Positions 33,287-42,812 of a DNA stretch of 48,695 nucleotides are shown one piece after another. Position 1 is the first letter of the stretch. Every line of letters begins with the position of its first letter. The stretch spans positions 1 to 48,695 of the forward strand of contig CAMSMU010000003.1 of NCBI GenBank assembly GCA_947061115.1, in the 5' to 3' direction. A program made the translations under genes and the position numbers. The notes under the pieces were generated by a model. It saw only the letters and a list, made by a program, of their open reading frames with translations, was not told where the DNA came from and ran no database searches. Source of the DNA: an uncultured Clostridium sp. Its GTDB lineage: Bacteria > Bacillota > Clostridia > TANB77 > CAG-508.

Positions 33287-33786
33287 TTATCTATCTTCAA
33301 ATCTTAGAGTCACATATCCGTAATATCTTACTCCATCTTTTACTAATTCAAACAATGTTGGTATGTCTTTTATTTTGTTTTCCAAAAGTTTATAACTTTC
33401 TTCACTTCCATTTCCTAAATTATAATTTAAATAACCTACTATACTAGAATCATACAAAGTACTATATTACAGATGCTATATCATATCTATTACCTTCAAC
33501 TGTTATAAAAGCTCCTTCAAATTTAGTTTTCTTATCATCTTCAACATCTCTTAGGACTACATCAAACAAATCAATATCAACATAATATAAAGATATATTA
33601 GATACTTCTACTGATTTTTTTATTTATTTCCTGTTAAAACAGCTTCTACAATAAATGCATATACTCCATTTTCTTTTGCTACATATGTATAAGATATTCT
33701 GATGTTATATCATTATTACCTTGTGAAATAGCATAATTTACCACTTCTTCAAAACTTTTAAAACGCTGGCCTGTTAGTTGTGACAT
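33287..33786 (-). pseudogene. Frameshifted remnant of a ~165-aa protein
   Basis: Four segments in shifting minus-strand frames join into one protein: MSQLTGQRFKSFEEVVNYAI, then SYTYVAKENGVYAFIVEAVL, then VEVSNISLYYVDIDLFDVVL and KFEGAFITVEGNRYDIASVI, then STLYDSSIVGYLNYNLGNG ending VTLRFEDR. At least three frame breaks or stops (near 33690, 33630 and 33470) separate them. Codon use and protein-like sequence continue across the breaks, so this is a recently broken gene. Function unrecognised. The rest of the 33186-33916 gap holds only the repeat at 33856. Confidence 0.7.
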
Positions 33787-33855
33787 CTCAACAATACATA
33801 GTTTCTTTATTTTATCATACGTTTTATAATTTTTCTATATATTTTTCTTTTAATT

Positions 33856-33892
33856 GGGCGACTGATAGTCGCCCCCTACAATCTTTTTGGGG
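33856..33892. repeat. Dispersed GC-rich repeat copy
   Basis: GGGCGACTGATAGTCGCCCC is a near-perfect palindrome in otherwise AT-rich DNA, followed by CTACAATCTTTTTGGGG. ACTGATAGTCGC and CTACRATCTTTT are shared with the degenerate copies at 7501-7608. It lies just upstream of the frameshifted pseudogene and 24 nt downstream of the M15-like gene. Confidence 0.7.
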
Positions 33893-33916
33893 AAAAGAAA
33901 CTGTCACTCTATCCCA

Positions 33917-34597
33917 CTAATCTATTGTTGTTGATGTTCTGCCTTTGCCTATTACACTTTCTAAAAGTGATCTCCATGTATTACATCCTACAATTCCATC
34001 TACTGAAAGACCTACTACTCTTTGGTAACTTCGTACTGCATTTATTGTTTGATTTCCAAATACACCATCTAATCCTCCTGTTTTATATCCTAATGTATTT
34101 AGACAGTCTTGTGCTATTAATACATATGATCCTCTTGATCCACTTCTAATTATTGGGAACCCCCCTGTTGAGCAAGCTGGATTTCCTCTTCTTTTATCAA
34201 AATGCACCCATGTAGGAGTTAAACTTTTAGGTTCTACATAACTCCATACATTTGAGTTTAATGCACTTGTATATAACTGTGCTCTTCTTGCTACAGATAA
34301 TGTTTGCCCTGCATCAAAAGCTAATCCCGCATAATGTTGTGAAAATGTAGAATGTCCTCCCTCATATGGTCTCCTAAATGCATATCCTACTGGTATTGGA
34401 CCTCCAAATGCATATCTTTGACTATTCCATGCTAGCATACATCTTTTTTCTGTCCACAAAGTTTGACTATTGCTTGATCCTCTGAACTCTCTAACTGTCA
34501 ATGTACGATTTGTAACATATGGCATAGCCTCTCTTTCTCCCCTATAGTATGTTTCCATTCTATTTGTATCATTATTATATACTTTAATTTTTGCCAT
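33917..34597 (-). CDS. M15-like peptidase domain plus peptidoglycan-binding domain
   Basis: 226 aa. The N-terminal ~140 residues carry the zinc-ligand motif SxHxxGxAxD as SQHYAGLAFD (86-95) and a later WVHFD with His132, as in M15 D,D-carboxypeptidase/endopeptidase-type enzymes; the ExxH glutamate position is Thr129, closer to M15_3-type proteins. Residues ~155-215 are a PG_binding_1 domain (GSRGSYVLIAQDCLNTLGY, VDGIVGCNTW). No signal peptide, so it may act in the mother cell, forespore or after lysis (endolysin-like). ATG 34597 follows AGGAGG. Confidence 0.75.
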   Translation of the reverse strand: MAKIKVYNNDTNRMETYYRGEREAMPYVTNRTLTVREFRGSSNSQTLWTEKRCMLAWNSQRYAFGGPIPVGYAFRRPYEGGHSTFSQHYAGLAFDAGQTLSVARRAQLYTSALNSNVWSYVEPKSLTPTWVHFDKRRGNPACSTGGFPIIRSGSRGSYVLIAQDCLNTLGYKTGGLDGVFGNQTINAVRSYQRVVGLSVDGIVGCNTWRSLLESVIGKGRTSTTID

Positions 34598-34659
34598 AAT
34601 ACCTCCTTATTAAAATAATTGCTATATAATAATGTATGTTATTTTTTTTATTTTGTGAA

Positions 34660-35886
34660 TTATCTTGATATTCTTAAGCATTGTCCTGGATATATTAGAT
34701 TTGGATTCTGTATTCTATTTAACATTACTATATTTGAAATTGTTGTATTATATCTTCTTGAAATTGAGTATAACGTATCTCCTTTAACTACTTTATAGCA
34801 CATATGTCCTAAATCATTTTCCATTCCTGATGTCCTAATAATTAATCTTTGGCCTACATATATTAAATTTACATTTTTTATTCCATTCATTCTTGCAATA
34901 TTGTTTACTGTAGTTCCATATTTTATGGCTATTTTGCTTAACGTATCTCCTCTTTTTACTATATATACTACATCTCTTATTGGATCATCTCCTCCAGACC
35001 CTGAAGAAGTTATTGGTACTCGCAAAGTTTCTCCTGCAAATATAAGATTCGGATTTTGAATATTATTTATTCTTACTAATTCTGCTACTGTTGTTCCATA
35101 ATCTAAAGCTATTCCGCTTAATGTATCTCCCCACACTATTCTTATTGTTTTATATCTTTCTGATGGTCCGTCTGTATCTGGTATTATCGTACTTCCGCCA
35201 CCACTTCCATTTACAAATATTCCTTCTGTAAATCTATTTCTATCTACATATCCTTCTATTCCACTCACAGTTCCTTGATCAGTATATTGCCATCCAACAT
35301 ATGTGTTCCATTTACCATTACTTTCTGGTCTTGATACTCCATATTCTGCTACCCAAAGTGGATAATTTAAAATTTCTCCATCCCATATAGTTCTTGCTGT
35401 ATATGTATTACTATACACAACTACTGGTTTATTTGTAATTTGCTCTAACCTTTTTATAAAAGCCAAACCTATTGTATTTATTTGATTATTTGATAAATTT
35501 CCAAATTCCTCAAAGTCCATTGCTAATAAACAATCTATCTCTTTTCCTGATATTTTTGATGCAAAGAATTGAGCCTCTGCTTCTGCCTCTGGTATGCTTC
35601 TAGCCATCACATAATGATAAAAACCTATTTTTAGTCCATTTGCTTTTGCGTTTTCATAACTTGATTCAAAATTAGGTGATATGTAATTTGTTCCTTCTGT
35701 TGCTTTTATATATACTATTTGTATACCATCATTTGCTACATCATTAAAATTAATATTTCCTTGCCAACTACTTATATCTATCCCTTGATAAATCTGCTCT
35801 CCTGACGGTTCTATCGCTTTTGCTTCTGATATTGTTATTTGTAAAATTATAAATATCATTAAAGTTATTGTTATTATTTTTTTCAA
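34660..35886 (-). CDS. Secreted GH25 muramidase with three LysM domains
   Basis: 408 aa, TTG start at 35886 after AAGGAGG. Signal peptide 1-~24 ([20 protein letters not shown]…AKA). GH25 lysozyme domain ~32-220 with the catalytic-site motifs [27 protein letters not shown] and WQYTDQG. Three LysM repeats then bind peptidoglycan ([45 protein letters not shown]). Cleaves the MurNAc-GlcNAc bond; likely in wall turnover, mother-cell lysis or germination. Confidence 0.93.
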   Translation of the reverse strand: MKKIITITLMIFIILQITISEAKAIEPSGEQIYQGIDISSWQGNINFNDVANDGIQIVYIKATEGTNYISPNFESSYENAKANGLKIGFYHYVMARSIPEAEAEAQFFASKISGKEIDCLLAMDFEEFGNLSNNQINTIGLAFIKRLEQITNKPVVVYSNTYTARTIWDGEILNYPLWVAEYGVSRPESNGKWNTYVGWQYTDQGTVSGIEGYVDRNRFTEGIFVNGSGGGSTIIPDTDGPSERYKTIRIVWGDTLSGIALDYGTTVAELVRINNIQNPNLIFAGETLRVPITSSGSGGDDPIRDVVYIVKRGDTLSKIAIKYGTTVNNIARMNGIKNVNLIYVGQRLIIRTSGMENDLGHMCYKVVKGDTLYSISRRYNTTISNIVMLNRIQNPNLIYPGQCLRISR

Positions 35887-36008
35887 ATTTTTTCCTCCTT
35901 GTTTATATATTTTATTAACTGTAAACTATTTTTGTTAACTATATGTTTGTATATATTTTAAAATTTTGGATAAAATATATTTATATTTGAGACGAAAGGA
36001 AGGATATT

Positions 36009-36197
36009 ATGGCTAATTTAAGCAAAGTAGAGTTACAAAATTTAAGACATTTTATTAGTTCTAGTGATACTTGTTATGCTAAATTAAATCAATATGCAAA
36101 TGCTGCTGTTGATCCACAAATCAAACAGCTTTTTACTAAAGCTGCTCAAGATAATTTAAATACAAAACAAACTTTAATGACTTTTTTAGAAAATTAG
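36009..36197 (+). CDS. Small CotF-associated spore protein
   Basis: 62 aa (MANLSKVELQNLRHFISSSD…), all helical, with KLNQYANAAVDPQIKQLF resembling the four-helix ferritin-like pattern of spore coat CotF proteins. ATG 36009 after GGAAGGA. The next gene starts 9 nt after its stop and is a clear CotF-type protein, so the pair probably forms one coat component split in two. A mother-cell sigma factor promoter would be expected, but I cannot define one with confidence. Confidence 0.7.
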   Translation: MANLSKVELQNLRHFISSSDTCYAKLNQYANAAVDPQIKQLFTKAAQDNLNTKQTLMTFLEN

Positions 36198-36206
36198 GAG
36201 GGTTAT

Positions 36207-36449
36207 ATGGACGAAAAAACAATGGTCAATGATGTACTAGAGAGTACAAAATCTGGTTTGTCTGGATACCAAACAGCTATATCTGAAACTGAAAATATGC
36301 AACTTAGACAAACTTTGCAACAACTTAGAGATGGAAATGAAAGTTTTCAATATGAACTTTTTAAAGTTGCAAAGTCAAAGGGATATTATACTCCTGCTGA
36401 TCCAGCTGATCAAAGTGAAATTCAAAAAATCAAAAATGAATTAAACTAA
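36207..36449 (+). CDS. CotF-family spore coat protein
   Basis: 80 aa. MDEKTMVNDVLESTKSGLSG, then ETENMQLRQTLQQLRDGNES and YELFKVAKSKGYYTPA follow the spore coat protein F domain (PF07875): a short helical bundle of the outer spore layers. AGGAGG precedes the ATG. In an operon with the 62-aa gene and closed by a terminator. Confidence 0.88.
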   Translation: MDEKTMVNDVLESTKSGLSGYQTAISETENMQLRQTLQQLRDGNESFQYELFKVAKSKGYYTPADPADQSEIQKIKNELN

Positions 36450-36450
36450 A

Positions 36451-36476
36451 AAGAAGCGTTACCGCTTCTTTTTTAT
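36451..36476. terminator. Terminator shared by the CotF pair and the giant adhesin gene
   Basis: AAGAAGCG (36451-36458), TTAC, CGCTTCTT (36463-36470), T-rich on the plus side. The adhesin stop at 36473 overlaps it, so the two convergent units end on the same hairpin. Confidence 0.85.
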
Positions 36477-39400
36477 AATACATATCTTCTTATTAGTACA
36501 ACTCCTAATGCTATTATATCTGCAAATAATATTCCTATTACTACATATGATTTTACATTCTCTCCACCAGTTATTATTGATAACAATACTGTTGACCAAC
36601 TATCATTGTTATTACTTACTTCCTCAATGCCATATTTATTAGTTGCCTTTGTTAATGTTGCTTTATTTTCTTTAGCTCCTATATTTTCTGATCCATTTTT
36701 CCATCTTAGTACTATATCTATATCTGCGTATTCTCCAGGTTCTAATAAATTTTTCTCTAATTTGTTGGTTTTTATTATTCCATTTACTTCCTTCCAGTTC
36801 TTATTTTCATTTTTTATAAATTCTAGTCCTTCTGGAATTATATCTTCTATCTCTGTTGCATATCCTGATACTTTTCCTACATTTATTACTCTTATTGTAT
36901 AAACAAATTTTATTACTGTACTTTCTATTCTTTTATTGTTTAAGTCTACTTTCATTATTTTGCTTAGTTCTTTATTTGGATCTATTTGAGTTAACTTTAT
37001 CTTTTGTTTATTGTCCTCTAATAATATTATTTTACTTGTCCATTTTTGTATTTTTAAATCAAATGTAGCATATTCTGTTTTTAAATCATATATTTGTATC
37101 CCATCTGTTTCTATTACCTCAATTTTTGCTTCTATTTTTTCATATTGTTCTGGTAATTTTGTACTTTCTACTGTATATTTTCCTGGTGGTAAATTAGTTA
37201 TTATATTTTCTATGTCATCATCATCTTTTATCTCATATTTTGTTACTTCATTTCCATCCTCATCTTTTATTACAAGTTCTCCTTCTTCTACTTTGTCGCC
37301 TTTTTGATCTGTTATTTCAAATTTTACTTTTGTGTAGTCTTGCTTTAATATTATTTCTTGCCATTTTTCTGTATCTATTATTTCAAATTTCAATTTTTCT
37401 GTTTTTACATATCCCTTTTCTTTTGGTGCTTCTATTTCCTCTAAATAATATTCTCCTATTGGTAATTTTGTAATTTCATTTCCAATTTCTGAACTTACTA
37501 TATTATCTATTATTGTGTTTCCGTTTAAGTCCGTTATTCTTAGTATTGCTCCTTCTACTGGTTCTTCTGTCTTTCCGTCTATAACATGTATTTTTACTTT
37601 TATATAATCATTTTCAAATATCACTTTTCTATGTATTGTGTTCCCTTCTGATATGTTATATTTAGCATCTATACTCTTTATTTCATTATTTTTTAAATAT
37701 CCATCTTTTATATTTATTTCTTTTATTTCATATTCTCCTAGTGGCAAATCAATATCAAAACTTGTTTTCCCTTCTTCATCTGTTGTTTCTAACTTAATAA
37801 ATTCTCCTGATTCTATTATTGTTTCTCCAAATTTGTTTTTTATATCTGCACTTGCATAAATTCCATATTTTGTTCCTTCTATTGCATTTCCATCTTTGTC
37901 TTTATTTTCTATATCAACTTTTACCTTTTGTCTTTCTTTTATTATGTCTTTATTGATCCATACTATTGGTGTTCTTTGAGCTTCTTTTTTCCATTCGTCT
38001 TTTTCAATTTTTTCATTATTTACACCATAGTTATAATCTACATCTATGTTTTCCTTTATTGGTAAAAATCCATCTATTGTGTTCATTTCTTTGATATAGT
38101 ATTTTCCTATTTCTATATTTTCAAAATATACAACGCCATTTTCATTTGTTATTCCTTCTCTTATTAACTCATCTTTCGCATATCTTATAGTTCCACTGTT
38201 ATCTTGTGTATATATGTCCTCTCTTGCATATAATGCAAATTCCACTTCATTTACTGCCATTTTTTCATATTTTATTTCTGCTCTTTCAAAGTTTATTTTT
38301 TGAATAGTTTGGATGTATTCTCCTTGCACATTTAATTTTACTGTTGCTAATTGTTCTCTGTTTTCTTCTTTTAATACTACTACATTATTTTCAACAAAAT
38401 TGTCTACATAGTATAATTGATTTGTACCTATTTCAAATTTTACATTTGGAATTGAATCTAGCTTTAGTTCTCCGTTTTCACTATATCCTTCCTCACCTTT
38501 TATTGTATATCCATCTGCTATTTCTATTTGTTTTAACTCATATTTTCCAACTTTTAAAGTCATTGGACTTATATATATTCCATCTTTTTCTACTTTAAAT
38601 GGATTAGTTTTCGTTCCTATTCTTCTTTTTCCATTATTATATGTTACGAGTTCTTTTGTTTCTGTATTTTCAATTATAAACTTTGTTCCCTCTTTTAGTA
38701 CGTTCTGTTTTGTATTTGCATCAGTAAAATATATTTTTACCTTACTTTCAAAATTTGGATCACAAACATATTTCATTTTTTGTAGTTCTCTTGAATCTGT
38801 CTCTACTTTTATTTCAAATGGTTTTACTGCTTCATAATTGTTTGGTACACTTGTCTCTATTAATACATATTCACCATATGGTAATTCTGGACTTTTTATA
38901 TATCCATCTTCATTACTAAATAACTCTTCTACTATTTTATTTTCACGACCTTCATAGTAAGTAGCTGTTTCTTCTTTTTCTACATTATATGGATAATATA
39001 CATCTTTTCCCTGTGGTAAAAATTGCATATTTTCTTCTGTCCTATTTTCTATTTTAAAATAATAATCTATTAAGTCTTCTAATATATATGTTCCATTTGA
39101 ATTTGCTTTTATAGTTATATTTATATCTTGTTTTGCAGTTTCATCATTTAGGGTATATGTTCCATCTAAATTTTTACTTATTTTTCCTTCTGTTACTATT
39201 TTTAGCTTTGATACTAAATATACTTTAAACCCTGCCTTTTCTAGAGGAGCCATATTGTCTTGTCCTAATTTCACAATTTGAAAGCCTTGTTTTATTACTG
39301 TTTTTTGTATTATTAAATTTTTTGTTATCTTTTCTATTTCTTCTCCTTGATAGCTAAAATCTATTTCAAATTCTGTTTCATTTATTTTATATCCTTTACT

Positions 39401-42400
39401 TGTTTCAATTTCTTTTATAAAGTATTCACCACATTTTAGATCATTTACTTTAAACCTTCCTTCACTATCAGTTGTAACTGTCTTTATCAATTCACCTTCT
39501 TTATATAATATTCCTGGTTCTCCCTCATATCGTGTTGTTTCACCATCTGAATGATTTATTTGTTTTCTAGCATATATTCCAAATTTTGCTCCTTCTAATG
39601 TTGCGTCTCCTTGTCCAATATTCTTTTTACTTTCTGAGTCTATTACTTGTATATTTATTTCTGTTTCTACTGGTTTGCTCTTTATTTTTCCTTCTTCATT
39701 ATTAAATATTTCTATTGTTCCTTCATTTTCTATGTCTTGATCACTATATTTACCATTTTTTAATATTTCTAACATATTTATATCATAGGTTCTTTTCTCT
39801 TTTGTTCCTGGTGCATAATCTCCATAATATCCATTTGCTGCTGTTTGTTCTATTATTCTATATTTTCCCTCATTTATATTTGTATAATACATCCATTCTT
39901 CGATTAAGTACGTTTTATCTTCTTGTCTAACTAACTTGACAATATCGTCTCTTGTGTAACTTAAATATTCTTCATATTGCATACTATTTTTATTCCATTG
40001 GTATATTTTATACAATGCATTGTTACCTATTTCTTTGTTAGTTTCTTTATCTATATTGTGAAATTTAACTTTTAATTTATATGGTTCATTCTCTATTACT
40101 CCTGGTATTTCTCCTAACTTATCTGGTTTGCTTTCATAATTTACTTTATATTCTGAATTATTGTAGTCTGGAATTATTGTGTAATCTTCTGTTCTTAGCT
40201 CATTTATTTTAAATTCCATATAAAAGACATTATTTTTATAATTTTCTTCTGTTTTAGTTTCTTCTATTCTGTATTTTCCTTGTGTTACACTATTCCATTC
40301 ATAATACCCTGTTTCATAATATCCATCTTTATCTGAATCTGATATTTTTTCTTTTTCTACATATTTATTTCCATTCCATTCATATAGTGTAAACTCTGCT
40401 CCTGTAATATTTTCTTTTGTTATACTATTTATTTTTTTAAGCTTTATATTAGCTTTTGGCATTTGGTATTCTGCTGTAAAATTCTTTTCTGTTTTTGTCA
40501 ATTCTCCTAAATTAATATTTGTGTTTTCTCCTTTATATGATCTTAGATTTCCTGTTAAATTTATACTACTACTATACTCTTTTAATTGACTTACAGTTCC
40601 ATATACTTCTATTACTACTTTATCTTTTGCTTTTGATATTTTATTTTCGCCAAAATCAATAATTAACTCATTATTATTTAGACTATATTCTGTTATAGCA
40701 TTTTTCTCTCCTAAACTATTTATATAAAATATTTTTAATGTATTAGTATCTAATATTATATCTTTATCTATTTTAAAAGTAATTATTCCATTATTTAGTC
40801 CCAATTCTCGATAGTTATCATCACTTGTACTTTGTATGCTAGCATTTATTTTCACTTTTCCATTTTTTAAATATCTATTCTCATATGTATCTATTGGTGT
40901 ATATGTTATATCTGACAAATATGACGGAAGTATTAACTCATTTGTAATTGTGTATCTATTTACTGTTGTTTTATATCCTGTTACCTCATTTTGGCTTACT
41001 TTATATTCATATGGATTACCTGTTGTTGTATCATATGTTTGTAAGTTATTATAATTAAATGTTCCATTTTCTCCTACTAATACAGGATCTGGTAAAGTAT
41101 TTACTGCTCCTGTGGTTGGAGTTCTTGATAATGTAACTTGCACATTATTTGGTCTTGCCAAATATTTATTATTTTGATCATTCCATATTACATTTCCACT
41201 TATGTTATGAGTTATTAAATTCCATGTTGCAGTTAGACTAGAGTTCTCATAACCCATTGTAAATTTTTTTCCATTTAGTAAGCTTCCTCTTCCAGTTAAA
41301 TTCCAACCTTCAAAACTATATCCATATCTTGTAGGATTTTCAATTGTTTTTGTATCAGTGTATTGTATTGTAAAATTTTTATTATCTGTGCTTTCTTCCC
41401 ATATTCCTCCATTTGGATTAATACTTAAATTATAATTATTTTTACTCCATATAGCATTTAATGTTATATTTCCCCCATTAACTGTTGTTAAATTTTTAAC
41501 TTTTTGTCCATTTGTGTAAGTATTAGTTCCATCTGTCCATCCAACAAATGTACACCCCGTTTTAGTAAATCCATTTGTTGCCAAATTAGATTCAACATTA
41601 TATGTATGATTTGTACGATTTGTTGTACCTGTTCCTCCATTTGCATTATATGTAACATTATATGTGTTTGGCTCTTCATGGCCATTACATTTATATCTAT
41701 ATACATAATGTGTATGTCCATTCCATACGAATCCATCTGCTGAATCTCCCCAAATTGCATTTCCAGAAGAATCATAACCTAAAAGACCTGTACTTCTTTT
41801 ATTATTAATAGCACAATCGAATGTTGGATATAATCCTCTACTATTTAAACCTTCTCCACTAAGCTTATTATATCCAAGAAAGTAGTGATAAAATGATCCT
41901 TTTGGATAAGCTGTTCCACCTGAACTACCAGGAAAATTGACTCCTTCAAAACCATAAGTATTTTCTCCAAACATCCATCTATAATACATAACTCCTTTTA
42001 AGTATTTTCCATTTATATTTTGAGTACAATCTGGAATAGATGATTTAAAATAATATATCCTCATATCCTTTTTTACTCTAAAGTTTTTATATCCTGGTAC
42101 TTGATTTGCTGTTGCTACAAATCTACTTCCTTCATAATGGCCATACATATATTCACCTGAAATTGTCCATGTTCCACCATCAGTAGTTGGAAAAGTATAG
42201 CTTCTTACTGTATCATCAGAATTATATGTTCTGCCATCTGTTATAACATCATGATATAGATAGTGATAGCAATATCTACCTTTTGAATCTTGTGCCAAAT
42301 TATTACAGTTTGAAATAGTTTGTCCATAATTTGTCCAATTACCATTATTATGATATACCAAATGATATCCAGGTGTCACTGCTTCAACAACTGGAATGAA

Positions 42401-42484
42401 TTTTGACATAGCTAATACCAAAAATGCCATTAATATAATTACTAATATTATTTTTTTCTTAGATCTAACTACTTTGTTTCTCAT
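36473..42484 (-). CDS. Giant cell-surface adhesin with InlB-type and SpaA/prealbumin repeats
   Basis: 2003 aa. Signal peptide at 1-~37 (KKKIILVIILMAFLVLAMS). An N-terminal ~230-residue domain of Trp, Tyr and Gly-rich sequence is not recognised. Two InlB/Listeria-Bacteroides-type repeats lie at ~275-425 (YNVTYNANGGTGTT, then YSFEGWNLTG). A Cna-B domain follows (~430-515, ISGNVIWNDQNNKYL). About nine SpaA-like prealbumin domains then run to ~1800 (GAEFTLYEW, GAKFGIYARK, GTKYGIYASAD with ends such as GKYRIEET and GEYFIKEI), which often carry Lys-Asn isopeptide bonds. Next comes a DUF11-like domain (~1830-1950) and a C-terminal LSIITGGE, hydrophobic helix and RR. That tail looks like a divergent sorting signal, not LPxTG. 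Likely mediates attachment. Confidence 0.9.
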   Translation of the reverse strand: MRNKVVRSKKKIILVIILMAFLVLAMSKFIPVVEAVTPGYHLVYHNNGNWTNYGQTISNCNNLAQDSKGRYCYHYLYHDVITDGRTYNSDDTVRSYTFPTTDGGTWTISGEYMYGHYEGSRFVATANQVPGYKNFRVKKDMRIYYFKSSIPDCTQNINGKYLKGVMYYRWMFGENTYGFEGVNFPGSSGGTAYPKGSFYHYFLGYNKLSGEGLNSRGLYPTFDCAINNKRSTGLLGYDSSGNAIWGDSADGFVWNGHTHYVYRYKCNGHEEPNTYNVTYNANGGTGTTNRTNHTYNVESNLATNGFTKTGCTFVGWTDGTNTYTNGQKVKNLTTVNGGNITLNAIWSKNNYNLSINPNGGIWEESTDNKNFTIQYTDTKTIENPTRYGYSFEGWNLTGRGSLLNGKKFTMGYENSSLTATWNLITHNISGNVIWNDQNNKYLARPNNVQVTLSRTPTTGAVNTLPDPVLVGENGTFNYNNLQTYDTTTGNPYEYKVSQNEVTGYKTTVNRYTITNELILPSYLSDITYTPIDTYENRYLKNGKVKINASIQSTSDDNYRELGLNNGIITFKIDKDIILDTNTLKIFYINSLGEKNAITEYSLNNNELIIDFGENKISKAKDKVVIEVYGTVSQLKEYSSSINLTGNLRSYKGENTNINLGELTKTEKNFTAEYQMPKANIKLKKINSITKENITGAEFTLYEWNGNKYVEKEKISDSDKDGYYETGYYEWNSVTQGKYRIEETKTEENYKNNVFYMEFKINELRTEDYTIIPDYNNSEYKVNYESKPDKLGEIPGVIENEPYKLKVKFHNIDKETNKEIGNNALYKIYQWNKNSMQYEEYLSYTRDDIVKLVRQEDKTYLIEEWMYYTNINEGKYRIIEQTAANGYYGDYAPGTKEKRTYDINMLEILKNGKYSDQDIENEGTIEIFNNEEGKIKSKPVETEINIQVIDSESKKNIGQGDATLEGAKFGIYARKQINHSDGETTRYEGEPGILYKEGELIKTVTTDSEGRFKVNDLKCGEYFIKEIETSKGYKINETEFEIDFSYQGEEIEKITKNLIIQKTVIKQGFQIVKLGQDNMAPLEKAGFKVYLVSKLKIVTEGKISKNLDGTYTLNDETAKQDINITIKANSNGTYILEDLIDYYFKIENRTEENMQFLPQGKDVYYPYNVEKEETATYYEGRENKIVEELFSNEDGYIKSPELPYGEYVLIETSVPNNYEAVKPFEIKVETDSRELQKMKYVCDPNFESKVKIYFTDANTKQNVLKEGTKFIIENTETKELVTYNNGKRRIGTKTNPFKVEKDGIYISPMTLKVGKYELKQIEIADGYTIKGEEGYSENGELKLDSIPNVKFEIGTNQLYYVDNFVENNVVVLKEENREQLATVKLNVQGEYIQTIQKINFERAEIKYEKMAVNEVEFALYAREDIYTQDNSGTIRYAKDELIREGITNENGVVYFENIEIGKYYIKEMNTIDGFLPIKENIDVDYNYGVNNEKIEKDEWKKEAQRTPIVWINKDIIKERQKVKVDIENKDKDGNAIEGTKYGIYASADIKNKFGETIIESGEFIKLETTDEEGKTSFDIDLPLGEYEIKEINIKDGYLKNNEIKSIDAKYNISEGNTIHRKVIFENDYIKVKIHVIDGKTEEPVEGAILRITDLNGNTIIDNIVSSEIGNEITKLPIGEYYLEEIEAPKEKGYVKTEKLKFEIIDTEKWQEIILKQDYTKVKFEITDQKGDKVEEGELVIKDEDGNEVTKYEIKDDDDIENIITNLPPGKYTVESTKLPEQYEKIEAKIEVIETDGIQIYDLKTEYATFDLKIQKWTSKIILLEDNKQKIKLTQIDPNKELSKIMKVDLNNKRIESTVIKFVYTIRVINVGKVSGYATEIEDIIPEGLEFIKNENKNWKEVNGIIKTNKLEKNLLEPGEYADIDIVLRWKNGSENIGAKENKATLTKATNKYGIEEVSNNNDSWSTVLLSIITGGENVKSYVVIGILFADIIALGVVLIRRYVL

Positions 42485-42760
42485 ATGATATACCCTTTCT
42501 TATATTTCATACTTTAATTTATATAAATATTATTATTATATTATTTTATTTACTATATTTTTAATTGTAAAGAGTTCAATATTATAGTTTCTTTTAACTA
42601 TATACGGAAACACTTTATATGCATAATGTTAAATCTTTATTACATTTTTGTTATTTATTAGTAACTTCGATATTATTAACAGCTATATCTCTATTATCCG
42701 TAGATATTATAAGTTTTCTCCTATTGTAAACAAAAGGTACGATTGATAATCACCCATACA
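42485..42760. other. AT-rich gap upstream of the adhesin gene
   Basis: Very AT-rich. It must hold the adhesin promoter, but I see no hexamer pair that stands out. No ORF with a ribosome binding site. Confidence 0.5.
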
Positions 42761-42790
42761 AAAATAACCTCTTTCATAGAGGTTATTTTT
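42761..42790 (-). terminator. Terminator of the M23 peptidase gene
   Basis: ATAACCTCT, TTCAT region, AGAGGTTAT with A and T runs on both sides; 23 nt beyond the M23 stop. Confidence 0.85.
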
Positions 42791-42812
42791 ATCATATCAT
42801 TTTAATTTTATT

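Noticed and set aside
36473-42484. The adhesin as two or more fused or misassembled genes
   Set aside because: A single frame runs from signal peptide to the C-terminal anchor with orderly repeat domains; this is normal for SpaA-type adhesins.
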